Notes under the pieces: generated by a model
What the model saw: the letters and a program-made list of their open reading frames with translations, nothing else
What the model was told of the DNA's origin: nothing
Databases searched by the model: none
Shown: piece by piece, positions 54,640 to 63,961 of the stretch
How positions within the stretch are numbered: the stretch's first letter is position 1
How the letters are laid out: each line of letters begins with the position of its first letter
Translations under genes and position numbers: made by a program
Assembly (NCBI GenBank): GCA_963777625.1
Contig: CAVZRO010000003.1
Location: 310,001 to 374,000, forward strand
DNA from: DATDIC01 sp963777625
GTDB taxonomy: Bacteria; Pseudomonadota; Alphaproteobacteria; Acetobacterales; Acetobacteraceae
Length of the DNA stretch: 64,000 nt
Direction of reading: 5' to 3'

Positions 54640-54990
54640 GTCCGCCCCCTGTGTTTGATTTCGACGCACGCGGTTTTACCGCAAGGGCGACATTACGCGA
54701 CCGCGGTCCCCCTCGCAATCGAGCCGCAACGAAGTGTGCAACTATCGTACCAGCTTACGCCCCCTCTCTGACGGGCGGCCGACCAGAACCGGGGGCCAGG
54801 CCGTCGTTGGGACCGGGACAGGCGGCTTAGTGGTTCGGTTGATCTTCCAAACGGGCTGGCATGGGGCGGGCGGGCATGCGTCGTGCGACAAGCTCGGGCC
54901 AGATGCCCGGATATCTCAGCCGGGTTCCTGGGTCGTCGGAGGCGCAGTTGAAGCAGTTAAGTGCTCGTCATGAAATAACCGAATCGACCG
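54640..54990. other. Intergenic region without recognisable gene
   Basis: About 350 bases upstream of the binding-protein gene. The part near 54640-54740 is presumably the promoter of the ABC operon. No convincing reading frame, tRNA or repeat was found in the rest. It ends at a half palindrome TCATTCCCGC (54991-55000) next to an insertion sequence. Confidence 0.5.
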
Positions 54991-55004
54991 TCATTCCCGC
55001 ATTC

Positions 55005-56347
55005 GCGCATAGGCGCTAGAAATAATGCTTGCATAGCAGAATCCGTTCCGATTCAAGCATCGGATGACGCCCGATTCGCTGCTCAACGAGGACTGGTCCA
55101 ACATCGTCGATCGGCTCGGCGGTGCCGAAGCGCTGAGCCTGAGCGCCCGCGCCAGCAACGCCTTCCGGCGCGGCCGCGTGATCCCCAACGCGATCACCCT
55201 GCTGCGGCTGGTGCTCGCCTATTGCCTCGGCTCCCATGGCCTGCGCGGCACCGCCGCATGGGCCAGCGCGAGTGGTCTGACCGACATCTCCAACGTGGCG
55301 CTGCTCTATCGACTGCGCCAGTGCGGCGATTGGCTGAACGCGCTGATCGGCCAGCTGCTGAGCTCTGCCGCGCCGAAGCCCAGCCGAGGGCGCTTCATCC
55401 GCATCCTCGATGGGAGCGCGGTGGCGCAGGCGGGAGCGGACGCCAGCACCAACAACAAGCTCTGGCGCATTCACGCCGCATTCGACCTGCCCAGCGAGCG
55501 CTTCGGCTTTTTCGAACTGACCGACCAGCATGAAGCCGAGCGACTGGACCGGGTGCCGGTGGTCAAGGGCGAAATTCGCCTCGCCGATCGGGTGTATTTG
55601 AAACCGGATCGCATGGCCACTGTGCTCGCCGCCGGCGCCGATCTGGTAGTGCGTGCCGGCTGGCGCAGCGCGCGCTGGCTCGAGGCTGACGCGACGCCGG
55701 TGAATCTGCCCCGCGAGCTGCGCAAGGCGGCCAAGCGCGGCCTGATCGATCGCAAGATCTGGCTGGGCCGCAAGAACGCATCGCCCCTCGCACTGCGTAT
55801 GGTGGCGATCAAAAAGCCTGAGCCAGCGGCCGCCGCCGCCCGGCGAAAAGCCCGCCGGGAGGCGCAACGAGAGCGCTACCAAATCTCCACGGCGACGCTG
55901 ATTGCCGCCGGATGGGTGATCCTGATCACCTCGCTGCAAGCCGATGACTGGCCGGCCCAGGATGTGATGGCCCTCTACCGCCTGCGATGGCGGGTCGAGC
56001 TTGGTTTCAAACGGCTGAAAAGTCTGGTTGGCCTGCATGGCCCGCCGGCCACCGACGCGCGCTCTGCCAGACCGTGGGTGCTGGCTCATCTGTTGATGAT
56101 CCTTCTGCTCGAGCCGCTTGTCGATGAGCTCGAGACTCTCCCCGCTGGGCCTGCGCCGCCTGACCCGACCTGGCTTGTGGCGGGCGCTGCGCCAACTGAT
56201 CGCCATACTGCTTCACGCCATCATGCCGCAACCGAGCGTTGCCCGCCTGCGACGATGTAGAGCGCGGCTCAGACGGCATCTGCACGAGCCGCCCCGACGA
56301 AAACGCCAATATCAGCGAATGGCACCGGTATTTTAGCGCCTATGCGC
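55005..56347 (+). mobile_element. IS4-family insertion sequence in a REP palindrome
   Basis: GCGCATAGGCGCTA at 55005-55018 is repeated exactly in reverse at 56334-56347. The next bases outward also match (TTCGC, then CCCGC and ATT) because the target is itself a palindrome: left flank TCATTCCCGC, right flank GAAAGCGGGAATCC. The element is about 1.34 kb. The true ends and target duplication cannot be separated from the target symmetry. Confidence 0.75.
55064..56336 (+). pseudogene. IS4-family transposase, frameshifted near the end
   Basis: From ATG 55064 the protein has an IS4-type N-terminus (LSARASNAFRRGRVIPNAIT), the DDE-domain motifs FIRILDGSAVAQAG (first Asp) and DRVYLKPDRMATVLAAGAD, and the YREK-like region MALYRLRWRVELGFKRLKSL with the final Glu. 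At about 56133 one extra base shifts the frame; ignoring it, the end is PGLWRALRQLIAILLHAIMP through YQRMAPVF at 56336 (about 423 residues). All three catalytic residues precede the break, so activity is possible but uncertain. Confidence 0.87.
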
Positions 56348-56388
56348 GAAAGCGGGAATCCAGCGGGCGGTGGTGGATTCCCGCTTTC

Positions 56389-57907
56389 GAGCCTGTGAAA
56401 GAAATCGGTGCGGAGCGCGGGTTTGGTCATCGCATCGTCCCGGCGCCTCCCGGCCCGGCACCTCAATGCATAGGCAACGCCGCGTCTCGCCGGCCCGGAC
56501 GCCCGGTCATTGCCGGCAGCAACGAGGCCGGCTTGCCACCATGCCCTCCTACGCCGCCGCCTGGCGCAGACAGTGGCCGCGCCAGAGATTGTGGGCCAGT
56601 GCCTGCAGCAGAACCACGCAGGCGACCTTGGCCATCGAGCGCACCTGCAGCGCTCCCAGGCCACGCCCTTTCAGGATGCCGTTCACCGTTTCGATCCGCG
56701 CGCGTCGCTTATACACCAGCTTGCCGGCCTCCCCGGCCATCCGCGCGCGCCATGTCTTGATCGCCTCTGGCTCGGCGTCCCGTCGTTGCGCGCGCTTGCG
56801 CTGACTCGCCGGAGTGGCCGTCGCCTTGTCTGGCGCGACCGGTGCGTAGACCTCGATCCCCGCCGCGCTCAGGCTGACAATGTCCTGCTGCGTCGCATAA
56901 TGCGTGTCGGCAAGAACCCGCTGTGGCGTGATGCCGAAATTGGTCCTGACCTGCTCGGTCATCGGGCCCGCCAGGCCGGCGTCGTTGCGACGGTCGGTTA
57001 CTGCGGTGGTGACAATGATGCCGCTCTGCGGCAGCACCGCCAGCTGCACGTTGTAGCCGGCGCGCACGGCACCGTCGGCGAAGCGCATCAGCCGCGCGTC
57101 GGGATCGGTGCGGCTGGCCCGCGGCTCGTTCTTCTTGGTTTCCGCCTGCTTGTGGGTCTTGGCGCTCGCGGCCCGTTCCGCACGCAACTTGTCCAGCGCC
57201 CGACGTGCTGCCGCGGCGCGCGCTGCAACATCTTCAGCGGCACGCCGCCGCGCCGCCTGCCGGCGTGTCTCGCTCGCCGCCGGATCGGTCGCAACCTCCG
57301 CCTTCAGCGTCTCCACCAGCTCGCGCGCGGCAGCTTCGATCGTCGCCAGCCGGGCCGACCGGCGGAACGAGCCGCGGCCAGCGCTGACTTTAACTTTAGT
57401 GCCATCAATCGCGATCTCGTCAGCGTGACCACACCCTCGGTGATCAACGCGGTGACGCTCTCGCGCAGCAGCCGGTCGAGCACCGCGGCGTGCTCGACCC
57501 GGAAATCGCTCAGCCCGTGATAGTTCACCGGCACGCCACCGCACAGCCAGCGATAGGCGAGATCGCTCTGGCACAGCCGATCGAGCTGCCGCGCCGAGCC
57601 GACGCCTTCCAGCGTGGCATACAGCCACAACGCCAGCAGCACCCGAGGGTCCGGCGGCGGACGGCCGGGGCCGCCATCCACCGTCTTGATCCGCTGAAAC
57701 AACTCCGTCAGCTCCAGCCCCGCCACATAGGCCCAGACGACGCGCGCTTTGTGGTCGGCCGCCAGCAGGCCTTCCAGATCGACAAACTCCCAGCTCGGCT
57801 GGTTTCGCTCCGGCCGCAGGTAACGCACTGCCATCGATGTCCCCGAATCACTCATCGATGCCAGCGAATCCGATTTCGCCAGGGAATGCCAATTCTTTCA
57901 CAGGCTC
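56389..57907 (-). mobile_element. IS1182-like insertion sequence with terminal repeats
   Basis: GAGCCTGTGAAAGAA at 56389-56403 is repeated exactly in reverse at 57893-57907, giving 15-bp terminal repeats and a 1519-bp element. The direct repeat TTTC flanks it (56385-56388 and 57908-57911); if the outer G/C is counted with the target the repeat is CTTTCG. The insertion point is the exact centre of a REP-like palindrome. Confidence 0.88.
56549..57855 (-). pseudogene. IS1182-family transposase, frameshifted
   Basis: The N-terminal part from ATG 57855 (MSDSGTSMAVRYLRPERNQP, then RPPPDPRVLLALWLYATLEG and NYHGLSDFRVEHAAVLDRLL) is a DUF772-type domain of IS1182/IS5-like transposases. One missing G at about 57423 breaks the frame; adding it gives VVTLDEIAIDGTKVKVSAGR with the first catalytic Asp. 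The rest has QVRTNFGITPQRVLADTHYA (second Asp) and VYKRRARIETVNGILKGRG with the Glu, ending at 56549 (about 435 residues). Programmed frameshifting is not usual in this family, so the copy is probably dead or the base is an error. Confidence 0.87.
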
Positions 57908-57962
57908 TTTCGCGGGAATGATGAGATGATGCGGTTGTTTCCGAACAATTCCTAACCGCTGC

Positions 57963-58199
57963 TTAACGTCGCCCGGGCATCCACGCCACTACTCCGTCGC
58001 TATCATGTCCAACTGCCGTCATATCCGGCCACGGTCGTCCTCGCCCGCCATCCACCAACGGCCAGATCTTCAACCCTTTTGGCATCTCCATCACGCGCGT
58101 CCGATCCACTGGCGCCAGCGTATTTGCGACCTCATCCAGCCACTCCGTCAGCGCGCCGCCAGCGCCTGCAACCAGCAGCGCCCCCCGGCCGGGCCGCAA
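57963..58199 (-). CDS. Hypothetical protein, low confidence
   Basis: A 78-residue frame starting with TTG or a missing upstream part (RPGRGALLVAGAGGALTEWL, then MEMPKGLKIWPLVDGG and MTAVGHDSDGVVAWMPGRR). The composition is protein-like rather than random and no overlapping gene competes. No family is recognised. Given the frameshifts elsewhere in the window it could be the 3' end of a broken gene whose start lies at 58220 or so (MHVGGTQDDPTWL in another frame). The rest of the 57926-58401 gap shows nothing else. Confidence 0.35.
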   Translation of the reverse strand: MRPGRGALLVAGAGGALTEWLDEVANTLAPVDRTRVMEMPKGLKIWPLVDGGRGRPWPDMTAVGHDSDGVVAWMPGRR

Positions 58200-58401
58200 A
58201 GCCAGGTCGGATCATCTTGTGTGCCCCCCACGTGCATTATGCCGAATGGTCGGGCGCGCAATCCCGTAGCGCCGGGGCAATCGGGTGGAGTGCGGAAAGC
58301 TCGAGACCATCGGCCAGAGGCTTGTCGGGTGCGGTGGACGATATCACATTGAGCGGCAGCGCTGATTTCGATGGCGTTCCGGCACTATGGGACCAACGAG
58401 C

Positions 58402-59046
58402 ATGCATCGCGCCATACAAGTGACTGCGACTTTTGCCGGCCTTGCCGGCGTCCTTGCTACAGCCGGATGCGCGGTGGTGCCGCCCTCCGGGCCAACGGTG
58501 ATGGCGCTTCCCGGCCAGGGCAAGAGCTTCCCCGTGTTCCAGCAGGACGACTATAGCTGCCGCGGCTATGCGCAACAGCAGACCGGTTACCAGCAGCCCG
58601 GCCAGGCAGCCACCAACGCCGCCGTCGGCAGCGCGGTACTCGGCACGGCGATCGGCGCGGCGGCCGGCGCGGCGATCGGCGCTGCAGCCGGGAACCCCGG
58701 TGCCGGCGCGGCGATCGGCGGCGCGACTGGTTTGCTGGGCGGCAGCGCGATCGGCGCCAACAACGCGGGAGCGATCCAGGCCAGCCTGCAGCAACGCTAC
58801 GACGTGGCTTACACGCAGTGCATGTATGCTCGCGGCAACACGGTGCAGGCGCCACCGCCGGCTTATGCCAACTATCCTGCGTACGGTTACCCGGCCTATG
58901 GCTACCCGGGATATGCCTATCCCTATTACGCGCCCGGATTCTACGGACCGAGTTTTGTTCTCGGTTTCGGGGGTGGATGGGGCGGCGGCTGGGGATGGGG
59001 TCGTGGCTGGGGCGGTGGGTGGCGGGGCGGATGGCGCCGCTGGTGA
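58402..59046 (+). CDS. Glycine-zipper envelope lipoprotein-like protein
   Basis: The 214-residue product starts MHRAIQVTATFAGLAGVLAT, with a probable lipobox ending TAGC. A short region with GYAQQQTGYQQPGQAA precedes a long Gly/Ala glycine zipper (AIGAAAGAAIGAAAGNPGAG and following), the YMGG-type motif that inserts into or spans the outer membrane. After a CMYARGN segment come Pro/Tyr repeats (PAYGYPAYGYPGYAYPYY) and a Gly/Trp-rich tail ending GGWRGGWRRW. No enzyme function is expected. An ATG at 58387 would add five residues. Confidence 0.82.
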   Translation: MHRAIQVTATFAGLAGVLATAGCAVVPPSGPTVMALPGQGKSFPVFQQDDYSCRGYAQQQTGYQQPGQAATNAAVGSAVLGTAIGAAAGAAIGAAAGNPGAGAAIGGATGLLGGSAIGANNAGAIQASLQQRYDVAYTQCMYARGNTVQAPPPAYANYPAYGYPAYGYPGYAYPYYAPGFYGPSFVLGFGGGWGGGWGWGRGWGGGWRGGWRRW

Positions 59047-59055
59047 GGCATCCGG

Positions 59056-60432
59056 TTATTCCATTGCTGGAATTGCGGATACCTCGCTCCGCATAGCGGC
59101 GGCCGTCGCGCCTGTCGAATACGGGTCCCTGCACCAGTGCAGGCTGCGCGCGTAACCGAGTTCGATCAGCAGCGGCCCGATCAGCGGCGGCAGCGCCTGC
59201 CGATCGGCGCGCGACAGGTCGCGGCGCCACCGTGCGACCGAGGAATCGAAAACCTCGCTCGAGGCGGCTATTTCATCGGCGATCGTGCCGACTGGCACAG
59301 GCTGCAGCAGGCTGTCGTCCCAGGGTAGATCAAGGAATTGCAGCAGCCCGCGCAAGGTCCGTTCCGGATCACTTACGAGGGCCTCATAGTGCAGCTCGTA
59401 ATAGGCGGGATCGTGCCGGAAGCGCAGCCCGGCCTTTACGCTGGCTCGCCACTGCACAGCGCAGCGCCGCGCCGCGCCGACGCTGTCGTACGGTGCATGG
59501 TCCAACTTCGCGAACGGGGTACGCCGCAGGGAGCACACGGCGTCGCGGCCGTCGCGGACGATGTGGACCAGCCGTGCGCGCGGAAAGTGGCGACGAACGT
59601 AGCCGAACCGCTGCACGTTGGCTGGTGTCTTCTCCGCCCAGCACGTCTTGCCGGAGCGCTCTTGCACGGCGCGCTGGATGCGTTCGATGAACTCCGCCTG
59701 CGACCGGCTGTTTCGCTGCCAGCGGGCGATCTCGGCGGCGTCCCAGCCGAGCCGCTGGCCGATATCCGCCGGCGCCGAGATACGGCGCAGAAATACCGTA
59801 GTCTCCGCGCCGGCGGCGATCATCGGGTGGCGACCGAGCATGCTGCGCAACAGCGTGGTGCCGCTTCGCGCGGCGCCGCCGATGACGATTATCGACTGGC
59901 CATCAGATTGGCGGTGTGAGAATGGCGCGCGCATGTACCACCACATCCGATAACCCAGCAGGGCGAATAATCCGTCGGCAACATTGTGCGCCGCCAGCGC
60001 GCCGCTGATCCGCCTTCGGCTCCTGCGTCCGGCGTTCGTGATACGGAGCGTCAGTCGCCGGCCCCGCCGGCGATAGACCAGCCACAACGCCAGCAATACC
60101 GATCGCCACGCTGAAATGCGGCCGGCGCCGCCGGTGATCCAATAGTTGTCTCCGGTCGCGTCGGCAAAACCAAGCCGCCGGGCCACTTCGCGTTCCAAGC
60201 CTGGCGGTACCAGCAGCCGCGCCGCGGTCAGGCCGGCGACCATGAAGCCGAGTTCGTCCAGGTGGCCGAACACTGGAATCCGATCCGGGATCAGGTCCCA
60301 CGGCGTCGCCAGATAGCCAAAGCCGATCAGCAACGCGATCTTGGCAGGAGTACACCCGGAAGAAAGCCAGACAGCACACATCAGGCGGCACTCGAAACGG
60401 AGTGCCTGGACGGCACGTTCCCACCGGTTCAC
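59056..60432 (-). CDS. DUF1232-sulfotransferase fusion protein
   Basis: A 458-residue protein with two parts. Residues 30-95 carry a YkvA/DUF1232 segment (KIALLIGFGYLATPWDLIPD, GHLDELGFMVAGLTAARLLV), a small membrane-associated domain. From about residue 175 a sulfotransferase follows: the PAPS 5'-phosphate loop IVIGGAARSGTTLLRSMLGR, SGKTCWAEKTPANVQRF and the 3'-phosphate site LVHIVRDGRDAVCSLRRTPF, with LQFLDLPWDDSLLQP near the end. It would sulfate an unknown acceptor near the inner membrane. The combination is unusual. It lies alone on the minus strand. Confidence 0.87.
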   Translation of the reverse strand: MNRWERAVQALRFECRLMCAVWLSSGCTPAKIALLIGFGYLATPWDLIPDRIPVFGHLDELGFMVAGLTAARLLVPPGLEREVARRLGFADATGDNYWITGGAGRISAWRSVLLALWLVYRRRGRRLTLRITNAGRRSRRRISGALAAHNVADGLFALLGYRMWWYMRAPFSHRQSDGQSIIVIGGAARSGTTLLRSMLGRHPMIAAGAETTVFLRRISAPADIGQRLGWDAAEIARWQRNSRSQAEFIERIQRAVQERSGKTCWAEKTPANVQRFGYVRRHFPRARLVHIVRDGRDAVCSLRRTPFAKLDHAPYDSVGAARRCAVQWRASVKAGLRFRHDPAYYELHYEALVSDPERTLRGLLQFLDLPWDDSLLQPVPVGTIADEIAASSEVFDSSVARWRRDLSRADRQALPPLIGPLLIELGYARSLHWCRDPYSTGATAAAMRSEVSAIPAME

Positions 60433-60605
60433 GTGGTTTCCCCTGCGATCGACACCCAGCGATATCGACGGCGAGTCGCGTCCAGCGCCGCCCGTCTCAG
60501 GAAAACTTGTCGATACGCATGTAACGGGCGTGTGTCAGCTCATGCGACGGGTGTCATTTTGCCGATGAGTGATACAGGCGGCGCACTCACCCGGAGCGCA
60601 ATGCG

Positions 60606-60638
60606 ATCCACCTCTCCCGCAGAGTCGGAGAGGTGGAT
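60606..60638. repeat. Perfect 12-bp palindrome of the CTCTCC family
   Basis: ATCCACCTCTCC (60606-60617) pairs with GGAGAGGTGGAT (60627-60638) around a nine-base loop, 37 bases after the stop of the EF-G-like gene. Related palindromes occur at 39233-39257, 45761-45788 and 53612-53636. It may act as terminator for the EF-G-like gene. The rest of the 60433-60674 gap contains nothing recognisable. Confidence 0.7.
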
Positions 60639-60674
60639 GGATGGTAGGCGCTGCCGAACGATCGCGACTAGCTT

Positions 60675-62642
60675 CTACGCTGCGCGCGGTTTGGCCTCGC
60701 GCGATTCCGCCAGATGATCGAAGCTTTTGCGGTAGGTGCCCAGGCCCTGCGTCTGTGATCGCAGTTCGATGATCAGGTCGTGTAACTCGGCCTCCGGCAC
60801 CAGGGCTTCGACATCGTCCCAGCCGGCCCAGCCGTCTTTTTCAGTATAGCCGAGAATCTGGCCGCGGCGCCCGGTCAGCAGGCGTTGCGCGCGGGGGGTG
60901 AAGTCATTCGGCACGCTGATCGTGACACGGTCGATGGGTTCGAGTACCACCGGATCGGCGGCGGCCAGTCCTTCTTTCATGGCGATCTGGGTGGCGGTCT
61001 TGAACGCCATGTCGGAACTGTCGACGCTGTGGAACTGCCCGTCGGTCAGGGTGACGGCGATATCCACTACTGGATAGCCGAACGGTCCCTTGCGAGCGGA
61101 TTCCTCGGCCGCTTCGCCGACTGCCGGGATGAAGTTGCGGGGCACCGCGCCGCCGACGATCTTATCAATGAACGCGAACCCGGAGCCGCGTTCGCGCGGT
61201 GCAATGTCGATCTTGACGTCGGCGAACTGGCCGTGCCCACCGGTCTGCTTCTTCAGTCGCCCATGCTGATGGACGGCGCGACGGATGGTTTCCTTGAAGG
61301 CGACCTGCGGGCGTTGCGTCGAAACCTTCAGTGCATAATTGTTGGCGAGTTTCGCGACCGTGTTGTTGAGATGGATCTCGCCCTGGCCATGCAGCACGGT
61401 TTCGCCGGTATCCTGGCCGTGCTCCAATCGCAGGGAAATATCCTCCTCCAGCAGCTTCTGGAGTGCGCCGGCCAGCTTCACGTCATCCTTGTGATCCGAC
61501 GTGCCGATCGCGAGGGAATAGACGGGCGCGGGCGGCGTGGGGAACGGAAGCTGCTCCGGCGTGGCACCGGGAGAGGTCGTCGCGCCGGTTGCCACGCTGT
61601 CCAACCGACCGAACGCGACCAGATCGCCGGCCTGGGCCTCCGAAATCTTCGCGGGGTCGCCGCCGGTCCAGCGATAGATCCCGCCGAGCCGCGAGCCGCC
61701 GAGCGTGACACCGTCCTTGATGGCGCCACGCCAGACCCTTGCGTATGAAAGCTTTCCAGTATGGCCAGCGTGCACTGTCTTGAATATCTGCGCGAGCGGC
61801 GGCCCGTCGGCGTCGATGCCGTGGCGTTCGGCGGTTTCGACGGCCACCGGCGTATCGTGCCGCAGCGCCTTCCACAGCCGGCGAATTCCGCCCGCCTGGT
61901 CGGCCGCGCCCAGCAACACCTCGATCACGTTGCCTGCCGTCAGGTCCTTGCGCAGGTCCCGGTAAATCTCATCGGTGCTCGGTTGCACGTCCTCCAGCAC
62001 CTTCTCCAGCAGCGCGTCGTCGTTGTCGGCCAGCGTTTCCACCAACCGGAACCGCGCCTCCTGCTCCGCGTCCTGCATTGAGGACGGAATTTGCATCAGC
62101 TCGGATGGCTGTCCGCGGCGATAGCGATAGGCGCGCTCGCTGACGACATCGACATAACCCGCCACGGACTCGCCTTCCACGATAGGCATTTGGCGCAGCA
62201 CGAGCGGACATTTCGCATAGGCCTGGAGGGCGGCAAGCGTATCGCGCACGCTGCCTTCCAGCGTGTCGATCTTGTTGACGAACAGCATGTGCGGCACACC
62301 CTGGTCTGCCAGCAGCTTCAGCAGCGGCGCCACGCCCATGGCGCGGGCGGGGGATGGCTCGCAGACCACGACGGCGAGATCGACGACGGTCAGCGCGGCG
62401 GCCACTTCGTGCGCGAATTCGACCGAGCCGGGGCAATCAAGCACGGTCCATTGGTCGCCGAGATAGGCGCAATGGCCGAGACGCAGCTCGGTGGTCATGG
62501 GGCGGTTGCGCGGATCGGCGGGGCGCTTAACCGGGCATCCGGCCGCTTCCATCAGTGCCTCAAAGAGGGTTGATTTCCCGCTGCTGTACGGCCCAACCAA
62601 GGCCACCGAGCGAGGACTTCTGCCATTCTGGTTTCCCGACAT
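60675..62642 (-). CDS. Elongation factor G-like GTPase (EF-G paralogue)
   Basis: The 655-residue protein has the five-domain EF-G layout but is shorter than canonical EF-G (about 690). The G domain shows the P-loop LVGPYSSGKSTLFEAL, the G3 motif VLDCPGSVEF and G4 FVNKIDTL. The substitution of the usual AHIDAGKTT and DTPGHVDF marks the EF-G-like subgroup. Domains III-V follow: LHGQGEIHLNNTVAKL, KKQTGGHGQFADVKI and DGWAGWDDVEALVPEAELHD. Its role is not established; paralogues act in recycling or stress. A separate fusA would be expected elsewhere, and no str operon genes are here. Confidence 0.92.
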   Translation of the reverse strand: MSGNQNGRSPRSVALVGPYSSGKSTLFEALMEAAGCPVKRPADPRNRPMTTELRLGHCAYLGDQWTVLDCPGSVEFAHEVAAALTVVDLAVVVCEPSPARAMGVAPLLKLLADQGVPHMLFVNKIDTLEGSVRDTLAALQAYAKCPLVLRQMPIVEGESVAGYVDVVSERAYRYRRGQPSELMQIPSSMQDAEQEARFRLVETLADNDDALLEKVLEDVQPSTDEIYRDLRKDLTAGNVIEVLLGAADQAGGIRRLWKALRHDTPVAVETAERHGIDADGPPLAQIFKTVHAGHTGKLSYARVWRGAIKDGVTLGGSRLGGIYRWTGGDPAKISEAQAGDLVAFGRLDSVATGATTSPGATPEQLPFPTPPAPVYSLAIGTSDHKDDVKLAGALQKLLEEDISLRLEHGQDTGETVLHGQGEIHLNNTVAKLANNYALKVSTQRPQVAFKETIRRAVHQHGRLKKQTGGHGQFADVKIDIAPRERGSGFAFIDKIVGGAVPRNFIPAVGEAAEESARKGPFGYPVVDIAVTLTDGQFHSVDSSDMAFKTATQIAMKEGLAAADPVVLEPIDRVTISVPNDFTPRAQRLLTGRRGQILGYTEKDGWAGWDDVEALVPEAELHDLIIELRSQTQGLGTYRKSFDHLAESREAKPRAA

Positions 62643-62794
62643 CCTGGCGTCTCCCGTAGCTGGTGCGGCGCGGGCCGTTCGGCGCTGACGCCGCTGATTG
62701 ACCGATCCTAGCGAAGATTTCGCGAGGGGGAAGCTCGGATGACAGGGGTGTGACGGCAGCCCACAATGCGGCGCGTTGCGCGAGGGGGTACCGG

Positions 62795-63961
62795 ATGGGC
62801 ATTTATGCGCGGTTCGGCGTGCCGACGGTGGTCAATGGCTGCGGCACGGTGACGCGGCTCGGCGGCGGTGTCATGCACACGGAAGTGCGCGAAGCGATGG
62901 CGGATGCGGCCGGAGCATCGGTCGACATGCTCTCGCTGCAGGCGGCAGCCAGCCGGGTGATTGCGCGCGTGACGGGCGCCGAAGCGGGTATCGTCACCTC
63001 GGGCGCGTCGGCGGCACTGCTGCTGGGCGCGGCGGCTTGCATGACGCGGCTGGACCCGGCGCGGATGAATTCGCTGCCCGAGGTGCCGGACGGGCGCTGC
63101 GAGTTCATCGTGGTCCGCAGCCAACGCAACATGTACGACCGCGCCGTGCGGGTGGCCGGCGGGCGGATCATCGAGGTTGGTATTCCCGACCGGTTCAGCG
63201 GCCCCGGCGTGCGGGACGCGGCGGCGTGGGAGATCGACGCGGCGATCGGTCCGCGCACGGCGGCGATCTGCTGGCTGGCGCAGCCGCACTCGCTGCCGCC
63301 GCTGCGCGAGGTGGCGCGCGTGGCGCGCGAGCACGGCGTGCCGGTACTGGTGGATGCCGCCGCGCAGTTGCCGCCGCGGGCGAACCTGCGGCGGTTTCTG
63401 AGCGAAGGCGCGGACCTGGTGGCGTTCAGCGGCGGCAAGGCGATCGGCGGCCCGCAGGCTTCGGGCATTCTGTGCGGGCGGGCGGACCTGGTCTCGGCGG
63501 CGCTGGTGCAGATGCTGGACCTGGATGTGTTGCCGGAGCTGTGGCGCGTGCCGCCGGAATTCGCCGCGCTGGCGCAGATGCCGGGGCTGCCGCATCACGG
63601 CATCGGCCGGTCCTGCAAGGTCGGGAAGCAGGAGATCATAGGGCTGCTGGTGGCACTCGAACGTTTCGTTCAGCGTGACGAAGCGGCGGAGCGGGCGGCA
63701 TGGTGCGCGATGCTGGAGGCGATCATCGAGGCGGCGGGGGACGCCGCGGGGCTGCGGCTGCGGATCATAGACATGCCTGCCCCGCTACTTGAGATCTCGA
63801 CCGCGCGGCCGGACGAGCTGGCGAGGCGGCTGGCCGACGGAGATCCCCCGATTCTGTGTTCGCTGGCGCGTCGGCAGGATGGCGTGCTGCTGATCTCGCC
63901 AACGGCGCTGGCGGCCGAGGATGCGGCGGTGATCGGGGCGCGGCTGCGAAGCCTCGGATGA
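62795..63961 (+). CDS. SelA-like PLP-dependent enzyme
   Basis: The 388-residue protein starts MGIYARFGVPTVVNGCGTVT and has a SelA/DgaE-type fold-type I PLP domain: LSLQAAASRVIARVTGAEAG, IVTSGASAALLLGAAACM, CEFIVVRSQRNMYDRAVRVA, VPVLVDAAAQLPPRANLRRF and the Schiff-base Lys in DLVAFSGGKAIGGPQASGIL. It is about 80 residues shorter than true selenocysteine synthases and no selB or selC is nearby, so an ammonia-lyase or aldolase-like role on an amino sugar acid or amino acid is more likely. GTG 62750 is an alternative start. The 39 bases after its stop hold nothing. Confidence 0.88.
   Translation: MGIYARFGVPTVVNGCGTVTRLGGGVMHTEVREAMADAAGASVDMLSLQAAASRVIARVTGAEAGIVTSGASAALLLGAAACMTRLDPARMNSLPEVPDGRCEFIVVRSQRNMYDRAVRVAGGRIIEVGIPDRFSGPGVRDAAAWEIDAAIGPRTAAICWLAQPHSLPPLREVARVAREHGVPVLVDAAAQLPPRANLRRFLSEGADLVAFSGGKAIGGPQASGILCGRADLVSAALVQMLDLDVLPELWRVPPEFAALAQMPGLPHHGIGRSCKVGKQEIIGLLVALERFVQRDEAAERAAWCAMLEAIIEAAGDAAGLRLRIIDMPAPLLEISTARPDELARRLADGDPPILCSLARRQDGVLLISPTALAAEDAAVIGARLRSLG

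Larger units (their letters stand above)
56345..57925. repeat. REP-like palindromes used as insertion targets
   Basis: Between the two insertion sequences lies an inverted pair of REP-like units: GAAAGCGGGAATCCAGC (from 56348) and GGATTCCCGCTTTC (to 56388). The second is interrupted; its missing half CTTTCGCGGGAATGA appears at 57907-57921, beyond the IS at 56389-57907. Rejoining the flanks restores ATTCCCGCTTTCGCGGGAAT. Copies elsewhere: 4056-4083, 30981-31010. Confidence 0.85.

Noticed and set aside
56549..57855. Programmed frameshift in the IS1182-like transposase
   Set aside because: The junction lacks an obvious slippery heptamer, IS1182 transposases are normally one frame, and unrelated genes here show the same kind of one-base break.
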